Positions 43,059-52,347 of a stretch of DNA of 59,450 nt are shown here, in pieces (position 1 is the stretch's first letter; the number at the start of each line of letters is the position of its first letter). The DNA lies in assembly GCA_913009755.1 (NCBI GenBank), contig CAJVWU010000012.1, positions 1 through 59,450 on the forward strand, written 5' to 3'. The notes beneath the pieces are model-generated. The model was not told where the DNA came from and did not search any database. It saw only the letters and a list, made by a program, of their open reading frames with translations. A program made the position numbers and the translations under genes. The DNA comes from an uncultured Bacteroidia bacterium (GTDB lineage Bacteria > Bacteroidota > Bacteroidia > Bacteroidales > F082).

Positions 43059-44372
43059 TTATTCCGCAGCCATCTTCAGCAATTCCTCGTAAACTTTTCG
43101 CCAGCCTGTCCATCGTTTCCGGTCGCTCAGCGGTTCGTTATGCCAGAGGGAAATAAAGATACCGTTCACATTTTTTACTTCCTGAATTAGTTGCCTGATT
43201 TTTTCAAGGGCCTCAACAGGGCCATAGTTCAAATAATCCCTTAAAGTACCGTCCATTACGGCAAACGGGTGAATGCGCAGCTTGGTTTCCTCTTCCATAT
43301 CAAGATTATAAAAAGGGTATGTGCTGCATATCCCAGCCCTGAACCCCGGCATAGAGGCATAGCCCATGGTGTAATCATCGGTAATATCGTTTTCGATGAG
43401 CATGCGGTATGTCCCCGGGAACATAAGCCGCAGGAAATGCTGGCGGCTGCAAGTTATTTCTTTGTTGATGACTTTTGAAAGGTCTTCAATCTGGCGGTGC
43501 AGCATTTCAGGATCAGTAACCGTGTTGTACGAAGGGTGTATCCCGATGGAAGCATAATCACCAAGTGTTTTGATAAGTTGCCTGAAAACCCTGTTTCTGA
43601 TACTTGAATTTTTATCGTACCGGCCATACATACCGAATAAAATAAAATAAACCGGGTGCAGGTTATATTTTTTCTGATACCCGATTTGCAGTTCATAGGT
43701 ATCAAAGGGATCCTTTTCTGTCCCTGCCAAAACCCTGGTGCGCTGTACCATGTCAGCCCATCTCATTTCTTTCAGGTCAATAAAATACCCGCCCACAGAC
43801 CTCACCGGGCCTTTTTGGGCATAAGCAAAAGCCGAATCAATATCATAAGTGGGGATAAATTTATATTTAACTTCCGGAAATTTCAGGGATGGATATTTGG
43901 ATTGCAGGATATCTTTTATTTGTAAAGCCCATATATTGACCACCGGCTTTTCAAGAATATTCATTTGACTGCTCCGGCTCAGTCGTGCAGTAAACCGGCC
44001 ATGCGGGTCACGGACAAAAGGAAGGTATTCTTCGTAACGTGTGATAAAGAAAAAGATGGCTGAAAAAACATCAAACGGGATGACGGTATTTTCATCGTAC
44101 ACCGGAAACAGTGCTTTTAACCCTTTAAAATCTATTGTTTCCATTTCGAGGCTTTCAATGCCCCTTTTCCACAACAATCCGCTGGACTTAAAAAAGATAT
44201 CATCGGACAAAGCTTTTTCGCCGTAAATGAATTTGGGCAGGTCGGACGACTGAAATTCATCCAGATCGGTTGTGATCTTGTAATCTGCTTTTAATATTTC
44301 CTTAAAAACAACCCTGAAAGTATAATGCAGCCGGTTCGACTTTTTGGGCACATATATAAGCAACGGATCCAT
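43059..44372 (-). CDS. DUF7033/polysaccharide deacetylase-like protein
   Basis: The ATG at 44372 gives 437 residues; an upstream TTG at 44381 overlaps the promoter box. An N-terminal DUF7033-like region of ~150 residues precedes a NodB-like deacetylase domain. That domain has FIPTYDIDSAFAY (the TxDxD metal motif), SIGIHPSYNT (HxxYN in place of HxxxH), PGTYR and a final GIFISLWHNEPLSD. It may deacetylate a surface glycan, but the altered second motif leaves activity uncertain. It is followed by the FemAB-like gene, probably co-transcribed. Confidence 0.82.
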   Translation of the reverse strand: MDPLLIYVPKKSNRLHYTFRVVFKEILKADYKITTDLDEFQSSDLPKFIYGEKALSDDIFFKSSGLLWKRGIESLEMETIDFKGLKALFPVYDENTVIPFDVFSAIFFFITRYEEYLPFVRDPHGRFTARLSRSSQMNILEKPVVNIWALQIKDILQSKYPSLKFPEVKYKFIPTYDIDSAFAYAQKGPVRSVGGYFIDLKEMRWADMVQRTRVLAGTEKDPFDTYELQIGYQKKYNLHPVYFILFGMYGRYDKNSSIRNRVFRQLIKTLGDYASIGIHPSYNTVTDPEMLHRQIEDLSKVINKEITCSRQHFLRLMFPGTYRMLIENDITDDYTMGYASMPGFRAGICSTYPFYNLDMEEETKLRIHPFAVMDGTLRDYLNYGPVEALEKIRQLIQEVKNVNGIFISLWHNEPLSDRKRWTGWRKVYEELLKMAAE

Positions 44373-44378
44373 GGGGTT

Positions 44379-44386
44379 CAAAAGTA
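44379..44386 (-). promoter_or_regulatory. -7 box abutting the deacetylase-like start
   Basis: TACTTTTG on the minus strand is followed by AACCCC and the ATG at 44372. The TTG codon overlapping the box at 44381 is therefore not a credible start. Confidence 0.55.
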
Positions 44387-44506
44387 AGGATTTTTATTGT
44401 AGCCTGTTTTTTTGCTTTTCAACGCTCTTCCCCTATCTTCCTGGTTCCCGCCCGCCTTTCCTGACGGGGAGCAACCCGGAGGCGAAAAGCAGGGCATCCC
44501 ACAGGG

Positions 44507-44540
44507 GCAGTTGGTGGGGACACAAACTGCGGGGGGGGGG
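44507..44540. repeat. degraded REP-like hairpin followed by a G10 tract
   Basis: GCAGTTGGTG (44507-44516), loop GGGA and CACAAACTGC (44521-44530) repeat the palindrome of 16341-16406 with one mismatch. Ten consecutive G follow at 44531-44540. The surrounding 240-bp gap (44382-44620) holds no other gene. Confidence 0.55.
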
Positions 44541-44620
44541 CAAAAGTTCGAAGAAAATAATAAGCTTTTTCTTCTCAGCACACGGATTAGTTACCATTTG
44601 AAAATCCGGGAACTCAATCC

Positions 44621-45364
44621 TCATCCCTGCCATATCTGCCATGCTTCTTCAGCCTGGAACTTCAGCATTTCCATTCCGTTTGAAGTTGCCGCCCCCTGCT
44701 GCCTTGCCTTTTTTAAGAACAACGTCTCGGCAGGATTATAGATCAGGTCAAAAACAAGATGATCTTTTGTGATATACCCGTAAGGTATGGCCGGACAATC
44801 ATCAGGATGAGGAGCCATGCCAAGGGGTGTGGTGTTCACGATCAAAAGATGGGTGGAAATAATTTTTTTGTTCAGGTCATGATAATTCAGCAAAGGTTGT
44901 TTTCCGTTCCTGCTCACCAAAGTAAAAGCAATATTCATTTTCCCAAGCACGTAAGCCACCGAAGCGGCACCCCCTCCTGTTCCAAGGATCAGGGCCCGGT
45001 CAACGTTCCGGTTTTGCAGCAATGGCTTTAAAGCTTTTTCAAAACCCGTGATATCCGTATTGTAACCTTTCAGGATTGGTTTGCCGGAAGGCCGGTCAAT
45101 CTTAATGGTGTTCACAGCCCCCGAATCTTTTGCCGTTTCATCCAGCTGATCAAGAAAAGGGATGATCTCCTTTTTATAGGGAATGGTAACGTTCAGCCCT
45201 TTTAAGTGCTGTTGTGCTGCCACCAATCCGGGAAAAGCTGAAATATTTTCCATTTCAAAAAGGGCGTACCGCGCCTTGAGGTTGAGTTCCTGAAATTTTT
45301 TATTGAAATAACCGGGCGAAAAAGAATGTTTCAGTTTTTTTCCGATAAGTCCGTACCATTCCAT
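44621..45364 (-). CDS. aroE: shikimate dehydrogenase
   Basis: This 247-residue protein has the AroE pattern. YGLIGKKLKHSFSPGYFN binds shikimate, and GLNVTIPYKKEIIPFLD holds the catalytic Lys. AVNTI and GYNTDITGFEKAL hold the catalytic Asp, and LILGTGGGAASVAYVL is the NADP loop. It reduces 3-dehydroshikimate in aromatic amino acid synthesis. It is the last gene of a TPR-DUF368-aroE operon, overlapping the DUF368 stop by one base (TAATG). Confidence 0.96.
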   Translation of the reverse strand: MEWYGLIGKKLKHSFSPGYFNKKFQELNLKARYALFEMENISAFPGLVAAQQHLKGLNVTIPYKKEIIPFLDQLDETAKDSGAVNTIKIDRPSGKPILKGYNTDITGFEKALKPLLQNRNVDRALILGTGGGAASVAYVLGKMNIAFTLVSRNGKQPLLNYHDLNKKIISTHLLIVNTTPLGMAPHPDDCPAIPYGYITKDHLVFDLIYNPAETLFLKKARQQGAATSNGMEMLKFQAEEAWQIWQG

Positions 45365-46278
45365 TATTGATCAGGTTTCGGTTTATCCAACATATTGGCA
45401 CTGCTTTCCAGCCACCAGATAGCCAACACACCAAGGATCATAATAATCAGTGCAACAACAAACTCAATATTCAGGTGGGGCAGAAAATAATCATAGCCAA
45501 CTTCTTTTACTTTGTTTCCAAAGGTTTGTGTTATCGGGTTTTTCCACGGCCAGATAATGCCGAGCGACCCCAAAATAAAACCGGTCAAAGCGGCAATGGT
45601 CTGATCCCTGAATCTTTTAAACACCCATGACAATAAATGGGAAAAACTGACTAACCCCAGCACAACACCAATAAAAACAGGAATTAAAACAGCCAGGTTG
45701 CGGTCGTTGATGGCATCAATGGCCACCAACTGGTAATTTCCCATCAGGATCAGCACAAACGAGCCTGACAATCCGGGCAAGATCATGGAACAAACAGCCA
45801 CTACCCCGCAAAGCATCAGATACCAGAAATTGCTGTTCTCCGTTGCCGGCGTAAGAAATGTGAATATCAAGGCGATGGCCGTCCCGATAATAAAAAACAA
45901 GTAAACCGTGAACCGCCACTTTTCGACAGTTTTTCCGACAAAATACACAGAAGCCAATATCAGGCCAAAGAAAAAGGACCAGATATAAACAGGATATTGA
46001 TCAAAAAGATAACCAAAAACCCTTGCCAGCAGGACAATGGCCAACGCCGCCCCCGAAAATACAGCCAGCAAAAAATACAGATCGGTATGTCCGGCAAAAG
46101 CTTTCCATTTACCGGTAAAAAATAATTTGATGGCAACCCCGTCAAACGATTTCAGGGCATCAATCATGCGTTCAAAAATTCCTGTGATCAAAGCAATCGT
46201 GCCACCCGAAACACCGGGGATGATATTGGCAATACCCATGCCCAGGCCTTTCAGGAATAAAACTAAATATTCTTTCAT
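45364..46278 (-). CDS. popT: DUF368 family undecaprenyl-phosphate translocase-like protein
   Basis: The 304-residue membrane protein has about eight helices and the DUF368 hallmarks. GMGIANIIPGVSGGTIALITGIFERMI is at the N-terminus, and its repeat is CSMILPGLSGSFVLILMGNYQ in the middle. DUF368 proteins (PopT) were recently shown to return undecaprenyl phosphate across the inner membrane for reuse in wall and LPS synthesis. It overlaps the TPR gene by 4 nt and aroE by 1 nt. The symbol reflects family membership; function here is inferred. Confidence 0.9.
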   Translation of the reverse strand: MKEYLVLFLKGLGMGIANIIPGVSGGTIALITGIFERMIDALKSFDGVAIKLFFTGKWKAFAGHTDLYFLLAVFSGAALAIVLLARVFGYLFDQYPVYIWSFFFGLILASVYFVGKTVEKWRFTVYLFFIIGTAIALIFTFLTPATENSNFWYLMLCGVVAVCSMILPGLSGSFVLILMGNYQLVAIDAINDRNLAVLIPVFIGVVLGLVSFSHLLSWVFKRFRDQTIAALTGFILGSLGIIWPWKNPITQTFGNKVKEVGYDYFLPHLNIEFVVALIIMILGVLAIWWLESSANMLDKPKPDQ

Positions 46279-47684
46279 TGTTGACTGGAATAAATCCCGA
46301 GCAATTCCGTAAACCGGGATTCCTGGAAAAGTTCAGGCATAAAATCGGTGAGTTCACTGTGCAGGTCAAAATCAAGTTTCATGGCCGATTCAATATAATA
46401 GAATGCCTGTTGCACCTTCCCCGATTTATATAGGTAACCGGCCAGGCGGTACCATAAGGAAGCATTATTTTTGTTGTATTCAAGCCCCTGTTCAATCACA
46501 TCAATGGCCCGGTCATAACCGTCATTTAATGATTTGCAAAGGGAAAAATTGATCCATGCATCACCAAAACCGGGTTCGTCTTTCACGATCATTTCAAAAA
46601 GGTCTTCCGCTTTATCCAGATTGTTATGTTTCAGGTGGATGACACCCAACTCAAACTTATAATCATTGTTTGAAGGCTGAAGCCTGATGGCTTTTTCAAA
46701 ATATCTGATGGCCGTCTTGTCCATGTTCTGCTGAATGAACACCTTGCCGATTGCAGCCCACACATCGGCAAATTTATCATCCAGATGAATGGCTTTGTTG
46801 TAATACAACAGTGCCTTTTTCAAATCGCCAAGATGTTCATACGACTCGCCAATATATTGATAGGTCAGCGCTTCGGGTTCTTCGTATTTAAAGGTTTCTT
46901 CGTAATGCTTAATGGCTGTCCGGTAGTGCTTTAGCCCGGTATATGAATTGGCAATGTTAAAATAGGCAGCGGCATAACTTTCGTCAATGGCCAGGACAAA
47001 CTCATAAGATTCAATGGCCTTTTCATAAAGTTCAAGTGTATTATAAAATATGCCGAGGTTAAACCAGGCCAGTTTTGAATAGGGGTTGTCGTCCAGCAAC
47101 TTGTTAAAAAATTCAACAGCTTCTTCCTCGCGGGAAGTAATCTCAAAAAAGAAAGCAATTTCCTGGATCAGGTCATCCGATTCCGGCGTGATTGCCAGGG
47201 CCTTCTTCAGGTATTTGATGGTTAATGCGTAATTATTAAGATTTTCGTATTCGTAGGCAATACTGGTATATACATCCTCGGGGGCTTCCGTATAAGGAAG
47301 TGATTTTTTGTATTCTTCAATAGCCATTTCGTGCTTGTTCATCTGGCTGTAGATTTCGCCTTTTGAAAGATAAATATCAACATTTGTCGGCTCAAGCATC
47401 TCGACTATGTTCAGCAATTCAAGGGCTTCGTAAAATTTCCTCCTGTAGGCCAGCAGCCGGGCTTCCCTGATCCTGAAAACAGAATAACCGGGATGTTGCA
47501 TTAAGGCCTTTTCAACCGCTTTTTCCGATAATTCAATGAATCCCTTTTCAAAATAATAATCAATGATTGCTTCAAATTCATCCACATCAAAAAAGTATTG
47601 CACACCTTCTTTGAACATAGATTCAAAGCGTTTTGCAAGGGATTTAACCTCCTTACTGTCTAACCAATCAAATTCTTCGTCCAT
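46275..47684 (-). CDS. tetratricopeptide repeat protein
   Basis: The ATG at 47684 gives 469 residues (MDEEFDWLDSKEV); the upstream extension to 47747 has no family support. About 12 TPR units of 34 residues follow, for example PTNVDIYLSKGEIYSQMNK, AAYFNIANSYTGLKHYRTAI and ADVWAAIGKVFIQQNMDKTA. There is no signal peptide or membrane helix, so it is a cytoplasmic scaffold. It overlaps the DUF368 gene by 4 nt, which couples it to a lipid-carrier transporter and suggests a role in envelope assembly or in coordinating it. Confidence 0.9.
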   Translation of the reverse strand: MDEEFDWLDSKEVKSLAKRFESMFKEGVQYFFDVDEFEAIIDYYFEKGFIELSEKAVEKALMQHPGYSVFRIREARLLAYRRKFYEALELLNIVEMLEPTNVDIYLSKGEIYSQMNKHEMAIEEYKKSLPYTEAPEDVYTSIAYEYENLNNYALTIKYLKKALAITPESDDLIQEIAFFFEITSREEEAVEFFNKLLDDNPYSKLAWFNLGIFYNTLELYEKAIESYEFVLAIDESYAAAYFNIANSYTGLKHYRTAIKHYEETFKYEEPEALTYQYIGESYEHLGDLKKALLYYNKAIHLDDKFADVWAAIGKVFIQQNMDKTAIRYFEKAIRLQPSNNDYKFELGVIHLKHNNLDKAEDLFEMIVKDEPGFGDAWINFSLCKSLNDGYDRAIDVIEQGLEYNKNNASLWYRLAGYLYKSGKVQQAFYYIESAMKLDFDLHSELTDFMPELFQESRFTELLGIYSSQQ

Positions 47685-47859
47685 ATATCTGTTGAAAATC
47701 GCTGTAAAAATATAAATACTACTGTTCGGACAGGTAATAAATGACAAAATATTTTTTTAACATTCTGTGAACTTCTTGTTTATATCTCAAAACAAATTAA
47801 ATGCGCACGATATCAAATAATTTTATTTCCTGAATTCTGCATTTGTTACTTTAATACAG

Positions 47860-47867
47860 TACTTTTG
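47860..47867 (+). promoter_or_regulatory. -7 box of the UPF0182 gene
   Basis: TACTTTTG lies 131 nt before the ATG, so the transcript would have a long AT-rich leader (47875-47998). I see no recognisable riboswitch in that leader. Confidence 0.4.
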
Positions 47868-47998
47868 TTAAGTCTTGCTGATTTTCTGTTAAAACAGCCT
47901 TAAAATGAAAAATAAAATTACTGTTTAGAACTTTTTATACAGGGGTTTCCTGTTAATACCTTTTTATTAATGACATTAATTATATAAAAACAATACCC

Positions 47999-50764
47999 AT
48001 GAAAAAATATAAAAATGTAATGATTCTGGCGGCTTTGATAATTCTTTTTATTTATCTGTTCGGTTTATTTGTGAATTATTATGGCGACTGGCTTTGGTTC
48101 AGAAACATGGGATATAGCTCGGTGTTTGACACCATGATTCTCGCTGAAGTTGTCTCTTTTATTATCTTTTTCTTAGTTTTTGTTTTATTTTCATGGATTC
48201 ATATTAGTATGGCACATAAAAGGGGAAGCCAGAGCAGAAATGACAGTTTTCTTGAAGAGGACGACCCGAGGCAACTGATTTTACCCTTGTACCAGGGAAA
48301 AGCATTTGTATGGTTCTGGGGCGTGATCATCCTGTTTTTTGCCATTGTTATGGGAACCTCCGCATCGGGCTACTGGAACAATTTCCTGCAGTTTATTCAT
48401 CCTTCCTCCTTTGGCCTGAAAGAGCCTATTTTTGGCAGGGATGCAGGATTTTATGTTTTTAAACTTCCGGTTTATCAATTTGTTACCAGTTGGTATCTTT
48501 TTATGGTTGTCATTACTTTTATTGCCATTTTGCTTTCTTATTATCTTGATAATGCCCTTAGTTTTACAAGTGGCCATTTTCGTATTTCCAAGCAGGCAAA
48601 AAATCATTTAACACAGTTAGCTGCCTTTTTTGCTTTGGGAATTTCTGCGCTTTATATTATAAAACTATATAATATTTTATATTCATCCCATGGTGTTGCT
48701 TACGGGCCTTCTTTCATGGACGTGCATGCGCAGATTCCTGCTTATTGGACCATTTTGGTTATCAGTTTGGCCATTACGGTTCTTTTATTTTTCTATCCGG
48801 TTTATAAAAAAAGAAAAATTATTTTTTCTGCATTGGGGTTTTGGGTTTTAGTATTGATAGGATTTGTATGGATTTATCCCGGTATTATTGAACAATATAT
48901 AGTTAAACCCAATGAACTGAAAAAAGAAACCCCTTTTATTTTGAATAACATAAAATTGACGAGGGAAGCTTACGGACTAAACAAAATTAAGGCTAAACCT
49001 TTCCCTGTGAATCAGGATATAACCTATAATGATATCCTGGACAACCATCATACCATTAAAAACATTCGTTTATGGGACCGCAGGCCTTTAATACAAACCT
49101 ACAGGCAATTGCAGGAGATCAGGTTGTATTATGATTTTAAAAGCATACAAATAGACCGTTACCATTTTGATAAATACACCGAGGTTGCGCTCGGTGCCCG
49201 GGAACTGCCTGAATCGGAAATACCTGCTCGTGCACAAACCTGGGTAAATAAACATCTGATATATACCCACGGGTATGGGATTGTAATGAACCCGGTCAAT
49301 GAAGTTACACCCAACGGAATGCCGGACCTTATTGTAAAAGACATTCCTCCGGTGGCTACCGTGCCGTTGAAGATCAAACAAATGGCCATTTATTACGGGG
49401 AAGAAACTGATCAATATGTATTGGTAAACACAAAAGCCAAAGAATTTGATTATCCCAAAGGAAATGAAAATGTTTATACCAGTTATGAGGGAAAAGGAGG
49501 TGTGCAAATTTCTTCTCTTTTCAGACGCCTGGTGTATGCCTGGAAGTTTTCCGACATTAGTATTCTTTTCACGGGTTACCTTACCAAACAAAGCCGTATA
49601 ATGTTTTACCGGAACATCATGCAACGTGTTGCAAAGATTGCCCCTTTCCTTTCTTTCGACACACAGCCTTATCCGGTTGTTGGTAATGATGGAAACCTCT
49701 ACTGGATACAAGATGCATACACCACAACCAATATGTTTCCCTATTCGGAACCGGTTTATCAAAACCCGATTGAAAGAGGGATAAATTATATTAACAATTC
49801 TGTGAAAATCGTTATTAATGCCTTTAACGGAGAGGTTTCCTATTATATCATCAACCCCGACGATCCTTTAATCCAAACTTTTCAAAAAATCTATCCCAAA
49901 CTTTTTAAGCCTTTTAGTGCAATGCCTGATTTCCTGAAAGCACACATCCGTTATCCCACCGATCTGTTTAACATCCAAATTAAAATGTACAATGTTTACC
50001 ACATGACGGATCCCAAAGTGTTTTATAACCAAGAGGACTACTGGGAAATCCCCAACGAAATATACAATAGCGGACAGCAAAAAATGTTTCCTTATTATAT
50101 TATTATGCGTTTGCCCGGGACACAAAAAGAAGAATATATCCTGATGTTGCCGCTAACACCTTCCAACAAGGATAATATGATTGCATGGATGTGTGCCCGC
50201 TGTGATGCCCCCAATTATGGTGACCTGATTGTTTATTTGTTTCCTAAAGATAAGCTGATATACGGGCCTATGCAAATTGAAGCCAGAATTAACCAGAAAC
50301 CTGACATTTCATCCGAGCTTACCCTTTGGGGCCAGAAAGGTTCACAAGTTATCAAAGGCAATCAACTGGTGATTCCCATAAAGAATTCATTTATTTACGT
50401 GGAGCCGGTTTATTTGCAGTCGGAGCAAGGCCAGATTCCCGAATTGAAAAGAGTTATTGTGGCATTTAAAGAGCAGATTGAAATGAAGAAAACCCTTGAT
50501 GAAGCGCTGAGGGCTGTTTTTAACCTCTCAGCAGGTCAGGTAATTACACCCCAACAACCGGTAACCAGCCAGGCCAGGGGGATGCCTGTTCTTTCTGTTG
50601 AAGCCCAAAAAGCACTTGATCATTACAATAATGCCCTGAATTACCTTAAGCAGGACGATTGGGCCGCATTTGGTAAAGAGCTACAGCAAATGAGATCAAT
50701 TTTGTCGAAGATGTCGCAGTCCGAAATCAAATCAAAAGGTAAGACAAAAGTAAAACAACACTGA
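47999..50764 (+). CDS. UPF0182 family large membrane protein
   Basis: The 921-residue protein has seven predicted helices in the first ~320 residues, starting with MILAALIILFIYLFGLFVNYYGDWLWF, then a ~600-residue extracytoplasmic region. The conserved UPF0182 blocks are present: NIRLWDRRPLIQTYRQLQEIRLYYDF, YTHGYGIVMNPVNEVTPNGMPDL and EYILMLPLTPSNKDNMIAWMCARCD. The family (COG1615) is widespread but its function is not settled. It is a single gene with a long leader. The last ~70 residues are charged and low in complexity. Confidence 0.92.
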   Translation: MKKYKNVMILAALIILFIYLFGLFVNYYGDWLWFRNMGYSSVFDTMILAEVVSFIIFFLVFVLFSWIHISMAHKRGSQSRNDSFLEEDDPRQLILPLYQGKAFVWFWGVIILFFAIVMGTSASGYWNNFLQFIHPSSFGLKEPIFGRDAGFYVFKLPVYQFVTSWYLFMVVITFIAILLSYYLDNALSFTSGHFRISKQAKNHLTQLAAFFALGISALYIIKLYNILYSSHGVAYGPSFMDVHAQIPAYWTILVISLAITVLLFFYPVYKKRKIIFSALGFWVLVLIGFVWIYPGIIEQYIVKPNELKKETPFILNNIKLTREAYGLNKIKAKPFPVNQDITYNDILDNHHTIKNIRLWDRRPLIQTYRQLQEIRLYYDFKSIQIDRYHFDKYTEVALGARELPESEIPARAQTWVNKHLIYTHGYGIVMNPVNEVTPNGMPDLIVKDIPPVATVPLKIKQMAIYYGEETDQYVLVNTKAKEFDYPKGNENVYTSYEGKGGVQISSLFRRLVYAWKFSDISILFTGYLTKQSRIMFYRNIMQRVAKIAPFLSFDTQPYPVVGNDGNLYWIQDAYTTTNMFPYSEPVYQNPIERGINYINNSVKIVINAFNGEVSYYIINPDDPLIQTFQKIYPKLFKPFSAMPDFLKAHIRYPTDLFNIQIKMYNVYHMTDPKVFYNQEDYWEIPNEIYNSGQQKMFPYYIIMRLPGTQKEEYILMLPLTPSNKDNMIAWMCARCDAPNYGDLIVYLFPKDKLIYGPMQIEARINQKPDISSELTLWGQKGSQVIKGNQLVIPIKNSFIYVEPVYLQSEQGQIPELKRVIVAFKEQIEMKKTLDEALRAVFNLSAGQVITPQQPVTSQARGMPVLSVEAQKALDHYNNALNYLKQDDWAAFGKELQQMRSILSKMSQSEIKSKGKTKVKQH

Positions 50765-50821
50765 GCTATGCGATAAATCCCGTGTCGGGAGTTTCCTAAT
50801 GCCCTTTCAGGGCAGTTCCGG

Positions 50822-50865
50822 CTGACTGCCAACTGCTGACTGAAGGCTGCTGACTGCTGACTGCC
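50822..50865. repeat. degenerate tandem CTGACTGC repeats
   Basis: Five or six imperfect copies of CTGACTGC or CAACTGC lie in the 157-bp gap before glmM, after two small GC hairpins (CCCGTGTCGGG near 50780 and GCCCTTTCAGGGC near 50800). The role is unknown. Confidence 0.45.
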
Positions 50866-50894
50866 GATCACTGTGTCTTATCCCGTCTTTTCCC

Positions 50895-50902
50895 TATTTT
50901 TG
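50895..50902 (+). promoter_or_regulatory. -7 box of glmM
   Basis: TATTTTTG matches TAnnTTTG and lies 19 nt before the glmM ATG at 50922. Confidence 0.5.
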
Positions 50903-50921
50903 CGACTAAATATCTTAAAAA

Positions 50922-52313
50922 ATGACACTAATCAAATCCATCTCAGGCATCCGCGGTACCATCGGAGGCCGTCCCGGCAATGCACTTACCCCCATTGATA
51001 TTGTTAAATTTACGGCTGCATTTGCCTCAGTCATGATGCACAAGCAGAAAGAAAAAAAACTCACTTTCGTTGTGGGACGCGATGCCCGCATCTCGGGGAA
51101 GATGGTTGAGGAACTGGTGGTTTCTACATTGACCGGTATGGGTGTTGACGTGATCAACGGTGGATTATCAACAACACCCACAGTTGAAATGGCTGTGATT
51201 GACAAAAAAGCCAACGGCGGGATCATCATTACGGCAAGCCACAACCCTAAACAATGGAATGCACTGAAACTGCTGAACCAAAAGGGGGAATTCCTATCGG
51301 CTACCGTTGGCGATGAGGTGCTGAAACTGGCGGAAAGTGAAAATTTCATCTTTTCGGAAATTGATGAACTGGGCAAAATTGTTCACGACAACAACCTGAT
51401 TGATAACCACATCCAACGGGTATTATCATTGAAATATGTTGATCCCGGCCTGATTGCCAAAGCCGGGTTCAGGGTGGTGGTGGACGCGGTGAATTCAACC
51501 GGTGGAATCGCCATCCCCCGATTGTTAAAGGCATTGGGCGTAAGCGATGTAATCGAACTCTATTGTGAACCCACGGGGCTGTTCCCGCACAATCCCGAAC
51601 CGCTGCCCGAAAACCTCACTGAAATATCAAAAGTTGTCAAAGATAAAAAGGCCGGACTCGGCATTGTAGTTGACCCCGATGTTGACCGCCTGGCCCTGGT
51701 AATGGAAAACGGTGAAATGTTCGGCGAAGAATACACCCTGGTTGCCGTTGCCGACTACATACTTGAAAACAAACCCGGCAATACGGTTTCCAACCTGTCT
51801 TCCACACGGGCGCTGCAGGATGTTACCGAAGCTGCCGGCGGAAGTTACTTTGCTTCTGCTGTCGGCGAAGTGAATGTCGTAGAGAAAATGAAAGAATCGG
51901 ATGCCGTAATTGGCGGCGAAGGTAACGGAGGAGTCATTTATCCGGCTATTCATTATGGGCGTGATGCACTGGTGGGCGTTGCCCTTTTCCTTACCCTGCT
52001 GGCAAAACGGAAAACAACGGCAAGCCAGCTCAGGAAAACCTATCCCGATTATTTTATCTCTAAAAATAAGTTACAACTGGAACAGGACAGTGATTTGAAT
52101 AAACTTTTCGATAAAATCAAAAAACATTACACAGGACATCCTATCCTGACCCTTGACGGCGTAAAAATTGAATTTCCCGACGGGTGGGTACACCTGCGCC
52201 CCTCCAACACCGAGCCCGTTGTCCGAATCTATGCCGAAAGCACAAGCATGAAAAAAGCACAACATTATGCTGATGAAGTAATACGGCTGGTGAAAGAGCG
52301 AACAGGAGAATGA
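50922..52313 (+). CDS. glmM: phosphoglucosamine mutase
   Basis: The 463-residue alpha-D-phosphohexomutase has ISGIRGTIGG at the N-terminus and GIIITASHNPKQWN with the phosphorylated Ser106. The metal loop VVDPDVDRLALV and the sugar loop VIGGEGNGGVIYP follow, and the C-terminal phosphate site is LRPSNTEPVVRIYAE. It converts glucosamine-6-phosphate to glucosamine-1-phosphate for UDP-GlcNAc, peptidoglycan and lipid A. The Bacteroidota members of this group are also called phosphomannomutase-like; GlmM is the best choice. It stands alone. Confidence 0.9.
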   Translation: MTLIKSISGIRGTIGGRPGNALTPIDIVKFTAAFASVMMHKQKEKKLTFVVGRDARISGKMVEELVVSTLTGMGVDVINGGLSTTPTVEMAVIDKKANGGIIITASHNPKQWNALKLLNQKGEFLSATVGDEVLKLAESENFIFSEIDELGKIVHDNNLIDNHIQRVLSLKYVDPGLIAKAGFRVVVDAVNSTGGIAIPRLLKALGVSDVIELYCEPTGLFPHNPEPLPENLTEISKVVKDKKAGLGIVVDPDVDRLALVMENGEMFGEEYTLVAVADYILENKPGNTVSNLSSTRALQDVTEAAGGSYFASAVGEVNVVEKMKESDAVIGGEGNGGVIYPAIHYGRDALVGVALFLTLLAKRKTTASQLRKTYPDYFISKNKLQLEQDSDLNKLFDKIKKHYTGHPILTLDGVKIEFPDGWVHLRPSNTEPVVRIYAESTSMKKAQHYADEVIRLVKERTGE

Positions 52314-52347
52314 GACCACTGCAAAGCTCATCTTTTGATGTTGATAA

